Source: Sphingopyxis sp. (lineage in GTDB: Bacteria > Pseudomonadota > Alphaproteobacteria > Sphingomonadales > Sphingomonadaceae). Taken from it: DNA of 64,000 nt. The notes beneath the pieces are model-generated. The model was not told the DNA's origin. It saw only the letters and a list, made by a program, of their open reading frames with translations, and did not search any database. Shown piece by piece: positions 25,827 to 34,300 of the stretch; position 1 is the first letter of the stretch; the number at the start of each line of letters is the position of its first letter. Where the stretch lies: NCBI GenBank assembly GCA_030145715.1, contig JAIXHQ010000001.1, forward strand, positions 1-64,000, in the 5' to 3' direction. Both the position numbers and the translations under genes were made by a program.

Positions 25827-26582
25827 ATGAGCAGGATCAGTGGGAAGCCGGGGGTTTGGGTTGAGCGGAGCTATGGCTTATGCAGTCGCGTTGCGCGATG
25901 GCGCGAGGGGGCGCCCGGCACGCCCCTGCTGTTCCTGAACGGCATCGGCGCGGACATTTCGGCGGCCGCGCCGTTGCTTGCCCAGATGCACGGGCGCGAG
26001 GTTTGGACGCTCGACATGCCCGGCGTCGGCGGGTCGCCCGACGCCCTGTTACCCTATAGCGCGCCGACGATAGCTGCCGTCGTCATGGAAATCGCCGATC
26101 GGATGGGCCACCGGCATATCGACCTTGCGGGATTCAGTTGGGGCGGCGCGCTGGCACAGCAGATCGCGATCCAGTTTCCGGGCCGCGTGCGCCACCTGGT
26201 GCTGATGGCCACCACGCCCGTCATGAACGCCCCCGGCATCGGCTGGGGTGCGCTGTTCGACGACGATATGCTGGCGAGCGGCCTCAAGATACAGACGGCG
26301 ACCCCGCTTGGCATCGCCTATCAGACCGCGGCGATGGCCGGATGGAGCAGCATCGGATTTCTATCCGGCCTGAAAAACCTGCCGACGCTGGTGCTGACAG
26401 GCGAACGGGACGGAGTCATGCCGCCCTGTTACGGGCAGATGATCGCCGATCAGATCGAGGGCGCAATCGCGGAAACGATGCCCGGATCGCATCTTTTCCC
26501 ATTCACCCACGCCGCGGCGGTCGCGGAGCGCATCACCCGGTTTCTGGACGGGACGCCGGCTGCGAAACAAGCCGCCGCGTAA
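25827..26582 (+). CDS. Alpha/beta hydrolase, PHA depolymerase-like
   Basis: A 251-aa cytosolic hydrolase. The nucleophile elbow is GFSWGGA, the acid lies in TGERDGVMPP and the histidine in MPGSHLFPF. The sequence FLNGIGADISAAAPLL and the GFSWGG elbow resemble intracellular medium-chain poly(3-hydroxyalkanoate) depolymerases, so esterase activity on such polymers is possible but not proven; no phaC gene is in the window. Its last 50 bases overlap the 3' end of the convergent hydrolase gene. Confidence 0.85.
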   Translation: MSRISGKPGVWVERSYGLCSRVARWREGAPGTPLLFLNGIGADISAAAPLLAQMHGREVWTLDMPGVGGSPDALLPYSAPTIAAVVMEIADRMGHRHIDLAGFSWGGALAQQIAIQFPGRVRHLVLMATTPVMNAPGIGWGALFDDDMLASGLKIQTATPLGIAYQTAAMAGWSSIGFLSGLKNLPTLVLTGERDGVMPPCYGQMIADQIEGAIAETMPGSHLFPFTHAAAVAERITRFLDGTPAAKQAAA

Positions 26583-27579
26583 GAAAATCGTCGATAGCGG
26601 CAGCCGTCGCATCGGGCGATTCCTCCATGGGCAGATGGCCGATGCCCGGCAGCAGCACGACTTCCGACCCCGCAATGCGTTCGTTGAACGTCATTGCCGC
26701 CGTTGGATTGATCAGCCGGTCCCGGTCGCCGAACAGGATCAGCGTCGGAACCCCGATCTGTCCCACGCGCGCCGCCATCGCCGGTTCGCGGTTCATCCGC
26801 GCGCGCAGCACGGTAGCCTCTCGATTGCCGGGGAAACGCAGCAATTCCCAATAACGATCGATCATCGCGTCATCGACGATCGCCTGTTTTTCAACCGACC
26901 CCCGCAGCGATTCCTCGACCAGCGAGCGCGGCGTGATCTGCGTCGCGAGCCAGCGCCCGAACGGATATTCGAGGACGCGAAAGCCGATGTTCGACGGCGG
27001 CGCTTTTTCCCCCGGACGCAGCGGCATACCCGCGGCATCGATCAACAGCAGCGCGTCGACGCGCGCGGGTTCGGCCAGCGCGTAGCGCCAACTGACCCAT
27101 CCCCCCATGGAATTGCCGCCCAGGATGAAATGATCCAGCCGCAGCTTTGCCGCGACGACATCGACCGCGGCGATCATCCCCGCCGCGCTGTAATCCTTGT
27201 CCGGGGTCCCGCCGGTCAGCCCATGCCCCGGCAGGTCGAGCGTCACGATGCGCCATTTGGCGCCAAGCCGCTGCACCAGCGGTTCCCATGTCTGAAGACT
27301 GCTGTTCGATCCGTGCAGCAGGATGATCACGGGGCCATCACGCCGCCCCTGATCGCGATAATGGATCCGCTGTCCGGCTGGCCCGGCGACAAAGGCGCCG
27401 GCGGGTCCGCTATATTTGGCGATCATCGCGTCCCGGTCGGTATCCGATGTCCGCAGCGCAAGAAAGGCGATCAGGATTGCGAGGAGCAGCGCGACCGGGA
27501 TCAGGACCCGCTTGCGCCGAAGCCATGGACGCCGCCGCAGCGTCGGCGGACCGAAATCATCATCGTCGACAATCATCAT
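26533..27579 (-). CDS. Membrane-anchored alpha/beta hydrolase
   Basis: A 348-aa protein with an acidic, basic-tailed N-terminus and one membrane helix (RVLIPVALLLAILIAFLAL, about residues 24-42), followed by an exported or cytosol-facing hydrolase domain. Catalytic elements: oxyanion HGSNSS, nucleophile GGNSMGGW, acid FGDRDRLIN and histidine GIGHLPM. The ATG at 27579 (MMIVDDDD) fits better than the far upstream in-frame ATG at 27645. It overlaps the PHA depolymerase-like gene tail to tail. Substrate unknown. Confidence 0.87.
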   Translation of the reverse strand: MMIVDDDDFGPPTLRRRPWLRRKRVLIPVALLLAILIAFLALRTSDTDRDAMIAKYSGPAGAFVAGPAGQRIHYRDQGRRDGPVIILLHGSNSSLQTWEPLVQRLGAKWRIVTLDLPGHGLTGGTPDKDYSAAGMIAAVDVVAAKLRLDHFILGGNSMGGWVSWRYALAEPARVDALLLIDAAGMPLRPGEKAPPSNIGFRVLEYPFGRWLATQITPRSLVEESLRGSVEKQAIVDDAMIDRYWELLRFPGNREATVLRARMNREPAMAARVGQIGVPTLILFGDRDRLINPTAAMTFNERIAGSEVVLLPGIGHLPMEESPDATAAAIDDFLTRRLVSQPASRPETG

Positions 27580-27750
27580 GCCCCCCCATGAAGCCTGTAT
27601 CCAACCCGATGGTCGCGCTTTCCCGGCCAACGCGATCCGGTTCATGCCCCCACTATAATAATGTTAAGTGAAATGGAATATTTCCCGGCCCAAAAGCCAT
27701 CGAAAAACAATAAATGACAGGGTCTTTACGATAAGGTCAGGCCCGAACCG

Positions 27751-29418
27751 TCAGTGATGGATAGTCCGGCGGAAGGTTTCGGGCAGAAAGATCAGTCCGA
27801 CGACAAGCGTGAGGACGGCAACGCCAACCGGATACCAGAGGCCATAATAGATATTACCCGTCGCGGCCACCATCGCGAATGCCGTCGTCGGCAGGAATCC
27901 GCCGAACCAGCCATTGCCGATATGATAGGGCAGCGACATCGCCGTATAGCGGATGCGGCTGGGGAATAGTTCAACAAGCAGCGCCGCGATCGGGCCGTAA
28001 ACCATCGTCACGAGAAGGACGAGGTAAAAGAGGATCGCGACGACCAGCGGCCTGTCGATCGCCGCCGGATCGGCTTTCGCAGGATAGCCGGCACTGGCGG
28101 TTGCCGCCGCAAGTTCCCCGCGAAAAGCATCGGCGGCGGCGGCTCGATCCTGTTCGGGGAGCCGCCATGGTTCGGGGGCGATCAATATGCGCTGACCGAT
28201 CCTGACCTCTGCCGGTGTGCCGCTGTCCCTGTCGCGGGTGATGCTGGCATAGCTGACGCCCGCTTTCGCCAACGCCGATTTGGCGATGTCGCAGCCGGTG
28301 CTGTCGAATTTTTCGCGGCCGACCGGATCGAACTGAAACGCGCAGGCGCCGGGATCGGCAATGACCGATACCGCCGCACCGCGCTGTGCCGATGCCATCG
28401 CCGGATTGGCGGCTTCGGTCAGCAACTGGAAGGCCGGGAAATAGGTGATGGCGGCGAGCGCGCAGCCCGCAAGGATGATCGGTTTGCGCCCGATCCGGTC
28501 GCTGAGCCAGCCAAAGAAAATGAAGAATGGGGTGCCGAGCGCCAGTGCGATGGCGATCAGGATATTGGCGGTGGCACCATCGACCTTCAGCGTCTTTTCC
28601 AGAAAGAACAGCGCATAGAATTGCCCGGAATACCAGACCACCGCCTGTCCCGCCACCGCGCCGAACAGAGCGACGATCACCCATTTCAGATTTTCCCAGC
28701 GGCCGAAAGCCTCTGTCAGCGGCGCTTTCGATGTCGTCCCTTCCGCCTTCATCCGCCTGAACACCGGGCTTTCTTCGAGTTGCAGGCGAATCCAGAGCGA
28801 GACGCCCAGCAAAATCACCGAGATGAGGAAGGGAATACGCCAGCCCCAGTCGGCAAAGGCGTCCTCCCCCATCGCCGAACGAATGGCGATGACAACGCCG
28901 AGCGCCGCGAACAGGCCGATCGTCGCGGTGGTTTGAATGAAGCTGGTGAACAGCCCACGTTTGCCGTCGGGCGCATGTTCGGCCACATAGGTCGCGGCGC
29001 CGCCATATTCGCCGCCAAGCGCCAGCCCCTGAACGAGCCGCAGCAATAGGAGCAGGACCGGCGCGGCGACGCCGATCGACGCATAGTTGGGCAAGACGCC
29101 GACCAGAAAGGTCGAAACGCCCATCAAGCCCATGGTGACGAGAAAAGTGTTCTTGCGCCCGACAAGGTCGCCGATGCGTCCGAACAGGAGCGCGCCAAAG
29201 GGCCTGACAGCAAAGCCCGCCGCAAAGGCCGCGAGCGCAAAGATGAAGCCGGTGGTTTCGTTGACGCCCGAGAAAAACTGCGCCGAGATGATCGTCGCGA
29301 GCAGGCCGTAGAGATAGAAATCATACCATTCGAAGACCGTGCCGAGCGAGGAGGCCAGGATGACCTTGCGCTCGCTCTGCCTTGTGTCGATGGTTGCTGC
29401 TGCCCCTGCGTCCGTCAT
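27751..29418 (-). CDS. MFS transporter, MHS (metabolite:H+ symporter) family
   Basis: A 555-aa inner membrane symporter. The MHS signatures are clear: GTVFEWYDFYLYG in TM1, RPFGALLFGRIGDLVGRKNTF between TM2 and TM3, RLVQGLALGGEYGGAATYVAEHAP in TM4-5 and GWLSDRIGRKPII between TM8 and TM9. Relatives such as ShiA and KgtP are about 430-450 aa. The extra length is a hydrophilic insertion of about 120 residues (334-456) with two cysteines (359 and 376) before the last membrane helices. By MHS homology the substrate may be a carboxylate or zwitterion. The start has AAAGGGG upstream. Confidence 0.9.
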   Translation of the reverse strand: MTDAGAAATIDTRQSERKVILASSLGTVFEWYDFYLYGLLATIISAQFFSGVNETTGFIFALAAFAAGFAVRPFGALLFGRIGDLVGRKNTFLVTMGLMGVSTFLVGVLPNYASIGVAAPVLLLLLRLVQGLALGGEYGGAATYVAEHAPDGKRGLFTSFIQTTATIGLFAALGVVIAIRSAMGEDAFADWGWRIPFLISVILLGVSLWIRLQLEESPVFRRMKAEGTTSKAPLTEAFGRWENLKWVIVALFGAVAGQAVVWYSGQFYALFFLEKTLKVDGATANILIAIALALGTPFFIFFGWLSDRIGRKPIILAGCALAAITYFPAFQLLTEAANPAMASAQRGAAVSVIADPGACAFQFDPVGREKFDSTGCDIAKSALAKAGVSYASITRDRDSGTPAEVRIGQRILIAPEPWRLPEQDRAAAADAFRGELAAATASAGYPAKADPAAIDRPLVVAILFYLVLLVTMVYGPIAALLVELFPSRIRYTAMSLPYHIGNGWFGGFLPTTAFAMVAATGNIYYGLWYPVGVAVLTLVVGLIFLPETFRRTIHH

Positions 29419-29509
29419 CCCAGCCCCTTTGCGTCCTTATGGCTGGTAAGGTAAACTGTGGCAGCTTCGCGTCAATGGCGCGTATCGGCGTATCGGCCTG
29501 TCCACAGTT

Positions 29510-29592
29510 CGTCATTGCGAGCGAAGCGAGGCAATCCAGAGCAGCGCAGCCGCATTCTGGATTGCCGCGTCGCTTCGCTGTTCGCCATGACG
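29510..29592. repeat. REP-like palindrome (CGTCATTGCGAGCG type)
   Basis: An 83-bp imperfect palindrome between the MFS and rhlE genes. The left end reads CGTCATTGCGAGCGAAGCGA, then GGCAATCCAGA; the right end is the complement with small differences, ending in GCCATGACG. This is a well-known type of dispersed intergenic palindrome in proteobacterial genomes. On the minus strand it lies downstream of rhlE, where it may also terminate or protect transcripts. Confidence 0.85.
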
Positions 29593-29603
29593 ATGTCGGT
29601 GTA

Positions 29604-31001
29604 TCAGCCGACCCGCTTTACCGCGCCCTTGTGCGCGCCGACGCTTTTGTTGCGCGGGCGGAAGCGGCGCTTGCGCTGGCCGTCGGCGCCCTCGCCGGCA
29701 GGACCACCATCACGGCGCGGGCCACGGTCGCCGCGCGGTTGGCCGTTGCCGCGACCACCCTCGCCGCGCCCGCCAGCCGCCTCGTCACGCTGACGCTGTG
29801 GGTTGCGGCCCTTGCTGCCGGTGTCGCGCGGCGGTGCCGCGGGCTTGGGCAGGTTGCGGACGAGTTCGTTGAACCCTTCGGGCAGGGCCATGGGTTCGGA
29901 CTTGATCCGGGTGACGCGTTCGATGTCGCGCAAATAGGTGCGCTCGTCGGGGGCGACAAAGCTGATCGCCATGCCCTCTGCCCCGGCGCGCGCGGTGCGG
30001 CCGATGCGGTGGACATATTGTTCCGGAACGTTCGGAATCTCGAAATTGATCACATGGCTGACGCCCGAGACGTCGATCCCGCGCGCGGCGATGTCGGTCG
30101 CGACAAGCAAGCGCACCTGCCCCGAACGGAAGGCCTGAAGCGCCGTGGTGCGCTGTGCCTGGCTTTTGTTGCCATGGATGGCAAAAGCCTCGATCCCCGC
30201 GCCCTTCAGGTGGCGGACGACGCGGTCGGCACCATGTTTGGTGCGGGTGAAGATCAGCGCGCGGTCGATGTCCGACGTCTGGATGACGTGGTGCAGCAGC
30301 GCCTGCTTTTCCTTTTGTTCAACGAAGGTCGTGAACTGGCGGATCTTTTCAGCGGTCGTCGCCTGCGGCGTCACCGATACCGTTACCGGATCCTCCAGAA
30401 ACTGTTCGGCGAGGTGCGCGATTTCCTTTGGCATCGTCGCCGAGAAAAAGAGGTTCTGGCGGCGCGAGGGGAGCAGTTTGGCGATGCGGCGCAGCGAGTG
30501 GATGAAGCCCATGTCCATCATCTGGTCCGCTTCGTCGAGGACGAAGATTTCGACGTCGTCGAGGCGCAGCGCGCGCTGGTCGATCAGGTCCAGCAAACGG
30601 CCCGGCGTGGCGACGAGAATATCGACGCCGCTCGACAGTTCGCGAATCTGCTTGTTGATCGGCACGCCGCCGAAAACGGTCGTGACGCTGAGCTTCGTAA
30701 AGCGGCCATAGTCGCGGCAGCTTTGCGCGATCTGCGCCGCCAGTTCGCGCGTCGGCGCGAGCACCAGCATCCGGCAACCGCGCGGATTGGCACGGTGCGG
30801 ATAGGTCAGCAGATGATGGATCGACGGCAGCGAGAAACCGGCGGTCTTGCCCGTGCCGGTCTGGGCGATGCCGCACAGGTCGCGCCCCTTCATCAGCGGC
30901 GGGATCGCCTGGGTCTGGATCGGGGTCGGCTGGGTATAATCCTTGGCGGCAAGCGCGCGGTTGATGTCGGCGTGCAGGCCAAAGTCGTTGAAAGTCGTCA
31001 T
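29604..31001 (-). CDS. rhlE: DEAD-box RNA helicase RhlE
   Basis: A 465-aa ATP-dependent RNA helicase involved in ribosome assembly or RNA turnover. The motifs are in order: Q motif (FNDFGL...YTQPTPIQTQAIP), AQTGTGKT (I), PTRELAAQI (Ia), VATPGRLLDL (Ib), VLDEADQMMDMGF (II), FFSATMP (III), ATDIAARGIDVSGV (V) and HRIGRTARAG (VI). The C-terminal 80 residues are an Arg/Gly-rich low-complexity tail typical of RhlE, likely RNA-binding. The 306-base leader contains strong hairpins. Confidence 0.95.
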   Translation of the reverse strand: MTTFNDFGLHADINRALAAKDYTQPTPIQTQAIPPLMKGRDLCGIAQTGTGKTAGFSLPSIHHLLTYPHRANPRGCRMLVLAPTRELAAQIAQSCRDYGRFTKLSVTTVFGGVPINKQIRELSSGVDILVATPGRLLDLIDQRALRLDDVEIFVLDEADQMMDMGFIHSLRRIAKLLPSRRQNLFFSATMPKEIAHLAEQFLEDPVTVSVTPQATTAEKIRQFTTFVEQKEKQALLHHVIQTSDIDRALIFTRTKHGADRVVRHLKGAGIEAFAIHGNKSQAQRTTALQAFRSGQVRLLVATDIAARGIDVSGVSHVINFEIPNVPEQYVHRIGRTARAGAEGMAISFVAPDERTYLRDIERVTRIKSEPMALPEGFNELVRNLPKPAAPPRDTGSKGRNPQRQRDEAAGGRGEGGRGNGQPRGDRGPRRDGGPAGEGADGQRKRRFRPRNKSVGAHKGAVKRVG

Positions 31002-31307
31002 AATTTACTCACATGGGGCGACGCGCACGACGTCCGTTCGCATCGAACGGACGGGCACGGCCGCGGGTTCGAAACGACCCGCGTGAAAGGGTGCCTCTGG
31101 GGACAAAGCGCCGGTCCGGCTCGTCCCGCGCCTGTTTCGGGCGGGAAAATCACGCTGCCGGTGGTTGCGGCGGGAAACCCGCCATGCTGCGCTGCACAAT
31201 ATATGGCACAAGCGCCGCAGTTTTGCAAGCCGGTTACGAGTGGATGTGTCGCGCGGCTTGTCGATATGATTTTCTTTTTGCATCAAGGGCAAAAGAGGGA
31301 GAGCGCC
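31002..31307. other. Divergent rhlE-glpK intergenic region with strong hairpins
   Basis: No gene. Two parts stand out. At 31031-31053, CGTCCGTTCG-CAT-CGAACGGACG is a perfect 10-bp hairpin with a 3-base loop, 30 bases upstream of the rhlE start and so in its likely 5' leader; GCGGGT-N8-ACCCGC follows at 31063-31082. At 31169-31183 lies GGCGGG-AAA-CCCGCC. The glpK start is preceded by an AGAGGGAGAG ribosome site. Promoters for both genes must lie in between but are not recognisable. Confidence 0.6.
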
Positions 31308-32780
31308 ATGGCCGAAAAGATCATCGTTATCGACGAGGGCACGACGTCGACGCGCACGATGCTTTTCGCGATCGACGGCACCCCGCTGGGCAGCGCGCAG
31401 CGCGAAATCCGGCAATATTATCCCGCCGCCGGGCTGGTCGAGCATGACGCGGCCGAAATCTGGGACGCGACCGTCGCCTGCACGCGGGAAATGATCGCCC
31501 AGGCGGGCGGCGCGGCACAGATCGCGGCGGTCGGCATCACCAACCAGCGCGAAACGGTGGTGTTCTGGGACCGCGCGACGGGCGAACCGCTGGCCCCCGC
31601 GATCGTGTGGCAGGACCGGCGATCGGCCGCCGACTGTGCGGCGTTGAAGGAGGCGGGCCACGAACCGATGGTGCAGGCAAAGACCGGCCTGCTGCTCGAC
31701 CCCTATTTTTCGGGGAGCAAGATCGGATGGGCGCTGCGCCACTGGCCGCAATTGCGGGAGGCGGGCGACCGGCTGGCCGTCGGCACGGTCGAATCCTACC
31801 TCGTCTATCGCCTGACCGGCGGCGTCCATGTCAGCGACGCCAGCAATGCGTCGCGCACCCTGTTGATGGACATCAATGGCGCGGGCGGTTGGGATGCGGA
31901 GCTGTGCAACCTCCTGGGTGTGCCGATGGCGCTGCTGCCCGAAATCACCGGATGCACGACGCAGGTCGGCACGACCGATCCCGCACTGTTCGGCGGTGCG
32001 ATACCGATCTGCGGCATGGCGGGCGATCAACAGGCGGCGACCATCGGCCAGGCCTGTCTGTCGCCGGGGCAGACCAAGGCGACGTTCGGCACCGGCGCCT
32101 TCATCCTGTCGGCCAGCGGCACGGTGCGACCGCAATCGCGCAACCGGCTCCTCGCCACCGTGTTGGTGCAGGAAGGCGATGTCCGGTCCTATGCGCTGGA
32201 AGGATCGGTGTTCGTCGCCGGCAGTTTGATAAAATGGCTGCGCGACGGGCTTGGCCTGATCGCCAATGCGGGGGAGAGCGAGGGGCTGGCGCGATCGGTC
32301 GCCGACAATGGCGGGGTTTATCTGGTCCCTGCCCTGTCCGGGCTGGGCGCGCCGCACTGGCGCCCCGACGCGCTCGCGGCGCTTTCGGGCCTGAATTTTG
32401 CGACGGGCAAGGCGCATGTCGCGCGCGCCGCGCTGGAGGCACAGGCCTATCAGGCGCACGACCTGAAATCCGCCTTCGCCGCCGATGGCGTCGACTGGGC
32501 GGAACTGCGCATCGACGGCGGCATGGCGGCGAACGACTGGATGGCGCAGGATCTGGCCGACATGCTGGCGATCGCGGTCGAGCGCCCCGATTTCGTGGAA
32601 AGCACCGCGCTGGGCGCCGCCATGCTGGCCGCGACGGGCGCAGGCCTTTACCCCGACCTGTCCACCGCCGCCGCCGCGATGCGCGGGACGGCGACGCGCT
32701 TTACGCCCGCGCTCGACGCCGAAAAACGCAAAACGCGCCTTGCCGGCTGGCAAAGCGCGCTTGCAAAAATCCTCGATTGA
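31308..32780 (+). CDS. glpK: Glycerol kinase
   Basis: A 490-aa FGGY-family kinase that converts glycerol to glycerol 3-phosphate. Family elements: IVIDEGTTSTRTMLF (phosphate 1), TNQRETVVFWDRATGEPLAPAIVWQDRR, PYFSGSKIGWAL, GMAGDQQAATIGQ (catalytic Asp region), FGTGAFIL and RIDGGMAANDWMAQ (adenosine region). The ATG at 31308 with its ribosome site marks the start; the open frame runs far upstream but only because of base composition. glpF, glpD and a repressor are not adjacent. Confidence 0.96.
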   Translation: MAEKIIVIDEGTTSTRTMLFAIDGTPLGSAQREIRQYYPAAGLVEHDAAEIWDATVACTREMIAQAGGAAQIAAVGITNQRETVVFWDRATGEPLAPAIVWQDRRSAADCAALKEAGHEPMVQAKTGLLLDPYFSGSKIGWALRHWPQLREAGDRLAVGTVESYLVYRLTGGVHVSDASNASRTLLMDINGAGGWDAELCNLLGVPMALLPEITGCTTQVGTTDPALFGGAIPICGMAGDQQAATIGQACLSPGQTKATFGTGAFILSASGTVRPQSRNRLLATVLVQEGDVRSYALEGSVFVAGSLIKWLRDGLGLIANAGESEGLARSVADNGGVYLVPALSGLGAPHWRPDALAALSGLNFATGKAHVARAALEAQAYQAHDLKSAFAADGVDWAELRIDGGMAANDWMAQDLADMLAIAVERPDFVESTALGAAMLAATGAGLYPDLSTAAAAMRGTATRFTPALDAEKRKTRLAGWQSALAKILD

Positions 32781-32789
32781 GGAAGCGGA

Positions 32790-33017
32790 TCAACGCTTGA
32801 GCGTGAGGCCGCCGAAACGCTTGTTGAACTTTGCGACCTGGCCGCCCGCATCGAGCAGACGTCCGGTGCCGCCGGTCCAGGCCGGGTGCGCGGTGGGATC
32901 GATTTCGAGCGTCATCACGTCGCCCTCTTTGCCCCAGGTCGAGCGCGTCTGATATTCGGTGCCGTCGGTCATCTTGACCGTGATCATGTGATAGTCGGGA
33001 TGCGTGTCTTTTTTCAT
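32790..33017 (-). CDS. rpmE: 50S ribosomal protein L31
   Basis: A 75-aa ribosomal protein at the subunit interface. It begins [20 protein letters not shown] and lacks the zinc-binding cysteines, i.e. a C-minus L31 as usual in alphaproteobacteria. The start at 33017 has AGGAGC 9 bases upstream; an upstream in-frame ATG at 33110 would add 31 unrelated residues. It ends 9 bases from the convergent glpK stop. Confidence 0.96.
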   Translation of the reverse strand: MKKDTHPDYHMITVKMTDGTEYQTRSTWGKEGDVMTLEIDPTAHPAWTGGTGRLLDAGGQVAKFNKRFGGLTLKR

Positions 33018-33070
33018 CTCAATGCTCCTATGCCGCTGGTTTCCGACCAGCCGCGCGAGTCTGTGCATCC

Positions 33071-33092
33071 GGGGACGCGAAGCGGCGTCCCC
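33071..33092 (-). terminator. Stem-loop after fabZ
   Basis: GGGGACGC pairs perfectly with GCGTCCCC around a 6-base loop, between the fabZ stop and the rpmE start. There is no U-tract, so it may be a terminator with help from Rho, or a 3' protection structure for the long operon transcript. Confidence 0.4.
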
Positions 33093-33125
33093 TAAAGCGG
33101 GACGGCCCATTTTGCAAGTGCGGGC

Positions 33126-33605
33126 TTAATCGCTCGGCGGATCGGCGATCATCGCGGTGAACTGGCATTCGGTCGCCAGTTGATCGCCCAGCATCGCGCG
33201 CCCTTCGAACCGGCAGATATTCCGCTTTGCCTGAAGGATCGTGACGTGCAGGTCGAGCAACACGCCGGGTTCCACGGGCTTGCGGAACTTTACGCCGTCG
33301 ATCCCCATGAAATAGACGAGCTTGCCCGAACCGCCGAGGCCCAGCGATTCGACCGCCAATATCCCGCCCGCCTGTGCCAGCGCCTCGACGATGAGGACGC
33401 CCGGCATGATCGGCCGGCCGGGGAAATGCCCCTGAAAAAACGGCTCATTGATCGTCACCGCCTTGACCGCGTGGATCGAGGTGTCCTTCACCATCGATTC
33501 CACCCGGTCAACGAGCAGCATCGGATAACGATGCGGCAGCAGCGTCAGGATCCGGCGGATGTCCACCGGACCCAGAGCATTGGCCGCGCTTTCCCCGTCC
33601 GTCAT
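33126..33605 (-). CDS. fabZ: 3-hydroxyacyl-ACP dehydratase FabZ
   Basis: A 159-aa hot-dog dehydratase that removes water from beta-hydroxyacyl-ACP in fatty acid elongation. The catalytic His lies in [29 protein letters not shown], with the Glu in the same helix, and [14 protein letters not shown] opens the fold. It follows skp by 5 bases and ends the bamA block. In many proteobacteria lpxD precedes and lpxA follows it; neither is present here. Confidence 0.96.
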   Translation of the reverse strand: MTDGESAANALGPVDIRRILTLLPHRYPMLLVDRVESMVKDTSIHAVKAVTINEPFFQGHFPGRPIMPGVLIVEALAQAGGILAVESLGLGGSGKLVYFMGIDGVKFRKPVEPGVLLDLHVTILQAKRNICRFEGRAMLGDQLATECQFTAMIADPPSD

Positions 33606-33610
33606 GCCGT

Positions 33611-34300
33611 TTAGCGCGTGGTCGGCGCCGTGCCGGTGGGTGCCGGGGCGGCGGGTGCCGCGCCCTGCGCCGCGCGGGCCTGTGCCATCAACTGTTCGTT
33701 ACGCTGTTGAACCAGCTGGCCCGGCTGATAGCCGGCGGGCACGGCGGTCGAAACGGTGGGCAGGATGCGGTTGAGTTCGGTAACGACCGCGTCGGTGATG
33801 TCGACGTTGTTTTCGCGCGCCACGACCGCATCGGGATTGAGCAGCAGGTCGACCCGCTTTGCCGTCATCGCCGCCTTGATCGCTTCGTTCATGCGAACGC
33901 TGATCTGGTCTTCGACATAGGCGATGGCGAGGTCGATCGGCGCGCCGATCTGACCCAGTTCGGCCTGGGCGGCCTGGCGCTTGTCCTGAACGGCCTTTGC
34001 CGCAGCCTGAAGCGCAGCTTGATTCTGCGGCGTCTTTTTCGATTCTTCGTTATATTTCGCGATCAGCACGTTGATTTCGGCCTGCAGCGTCTGGCCGCGC
34101 GACTGTTGCTGATCGATCTGTGCCTTATAGGTTGTTTCAACCTGTTTCGAAGCCGTCTGAAATGCGTTCGAGCGGGCGGCGGCGATACGGACGTCAGCAA
34201 CGCCCACACCCTTTGCCTGCGCGATCGCGGGAGCCGCGATCAGAGGCGAAACCGACAGGGTGGCAATCGCCAGTGCCGAGGCGACAAATATCTTTTTCAT
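33611..34300 (-). CDS. skp: Periplasmic chaperone Skp (OmpH family)
   Basis: A 229-aa exported chaperone for unfolded outer membrane proteins. It has an N-terminal signal peptide (cleavage after AIAQA, about residue 29), then the Skp core with [17 protein letters not shown] and a long coiled coil (about 50-130) that forms the tentacles. The C-terminal tail is extended and Pro/Ala/Thr-rich beyond about residue 200. The ATG overlaps the bamA stop (TGATG). It works with BamA, encoded just upstream. Confidence 0.9.
   Translation of the reverse strand: MKKIFVASALAIATLSVSPLIAAPAIAQAKGVGVADVRIAAARSNAFQTASKQVETTYKAQIDQQQSRGQTLQAEINVLIAKYNEESKKTPQNQAALQAAAKAVQDKRQAAQAELGQIGAPIDLAIAYVEDQISVRMNEAIKAAMTAKRVDLLLNPDAVVARENNVDITDAVVTELNRILPTVSTAVPAGYQPGQLVQQRNEQLMAQARAAQGAAPAAPAPTGTAPTTR

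Noticed and set aside
29382-32780. A very long plus-strand open frame (over 1100 codons) spanning the antisense of rhlE and glpK
   Set aside because: Only the last 490 codons code for glycerol kinase, which has its own ribosome site at 31308. The upstream part is antisense to rhlE and stays open because of high GC content.
32790-33017. Loss of the zinc-binding cysteines in L31 as an anomaly
   Set aside because: Cysteine-free L31 is normal in alphaproteobacteria.
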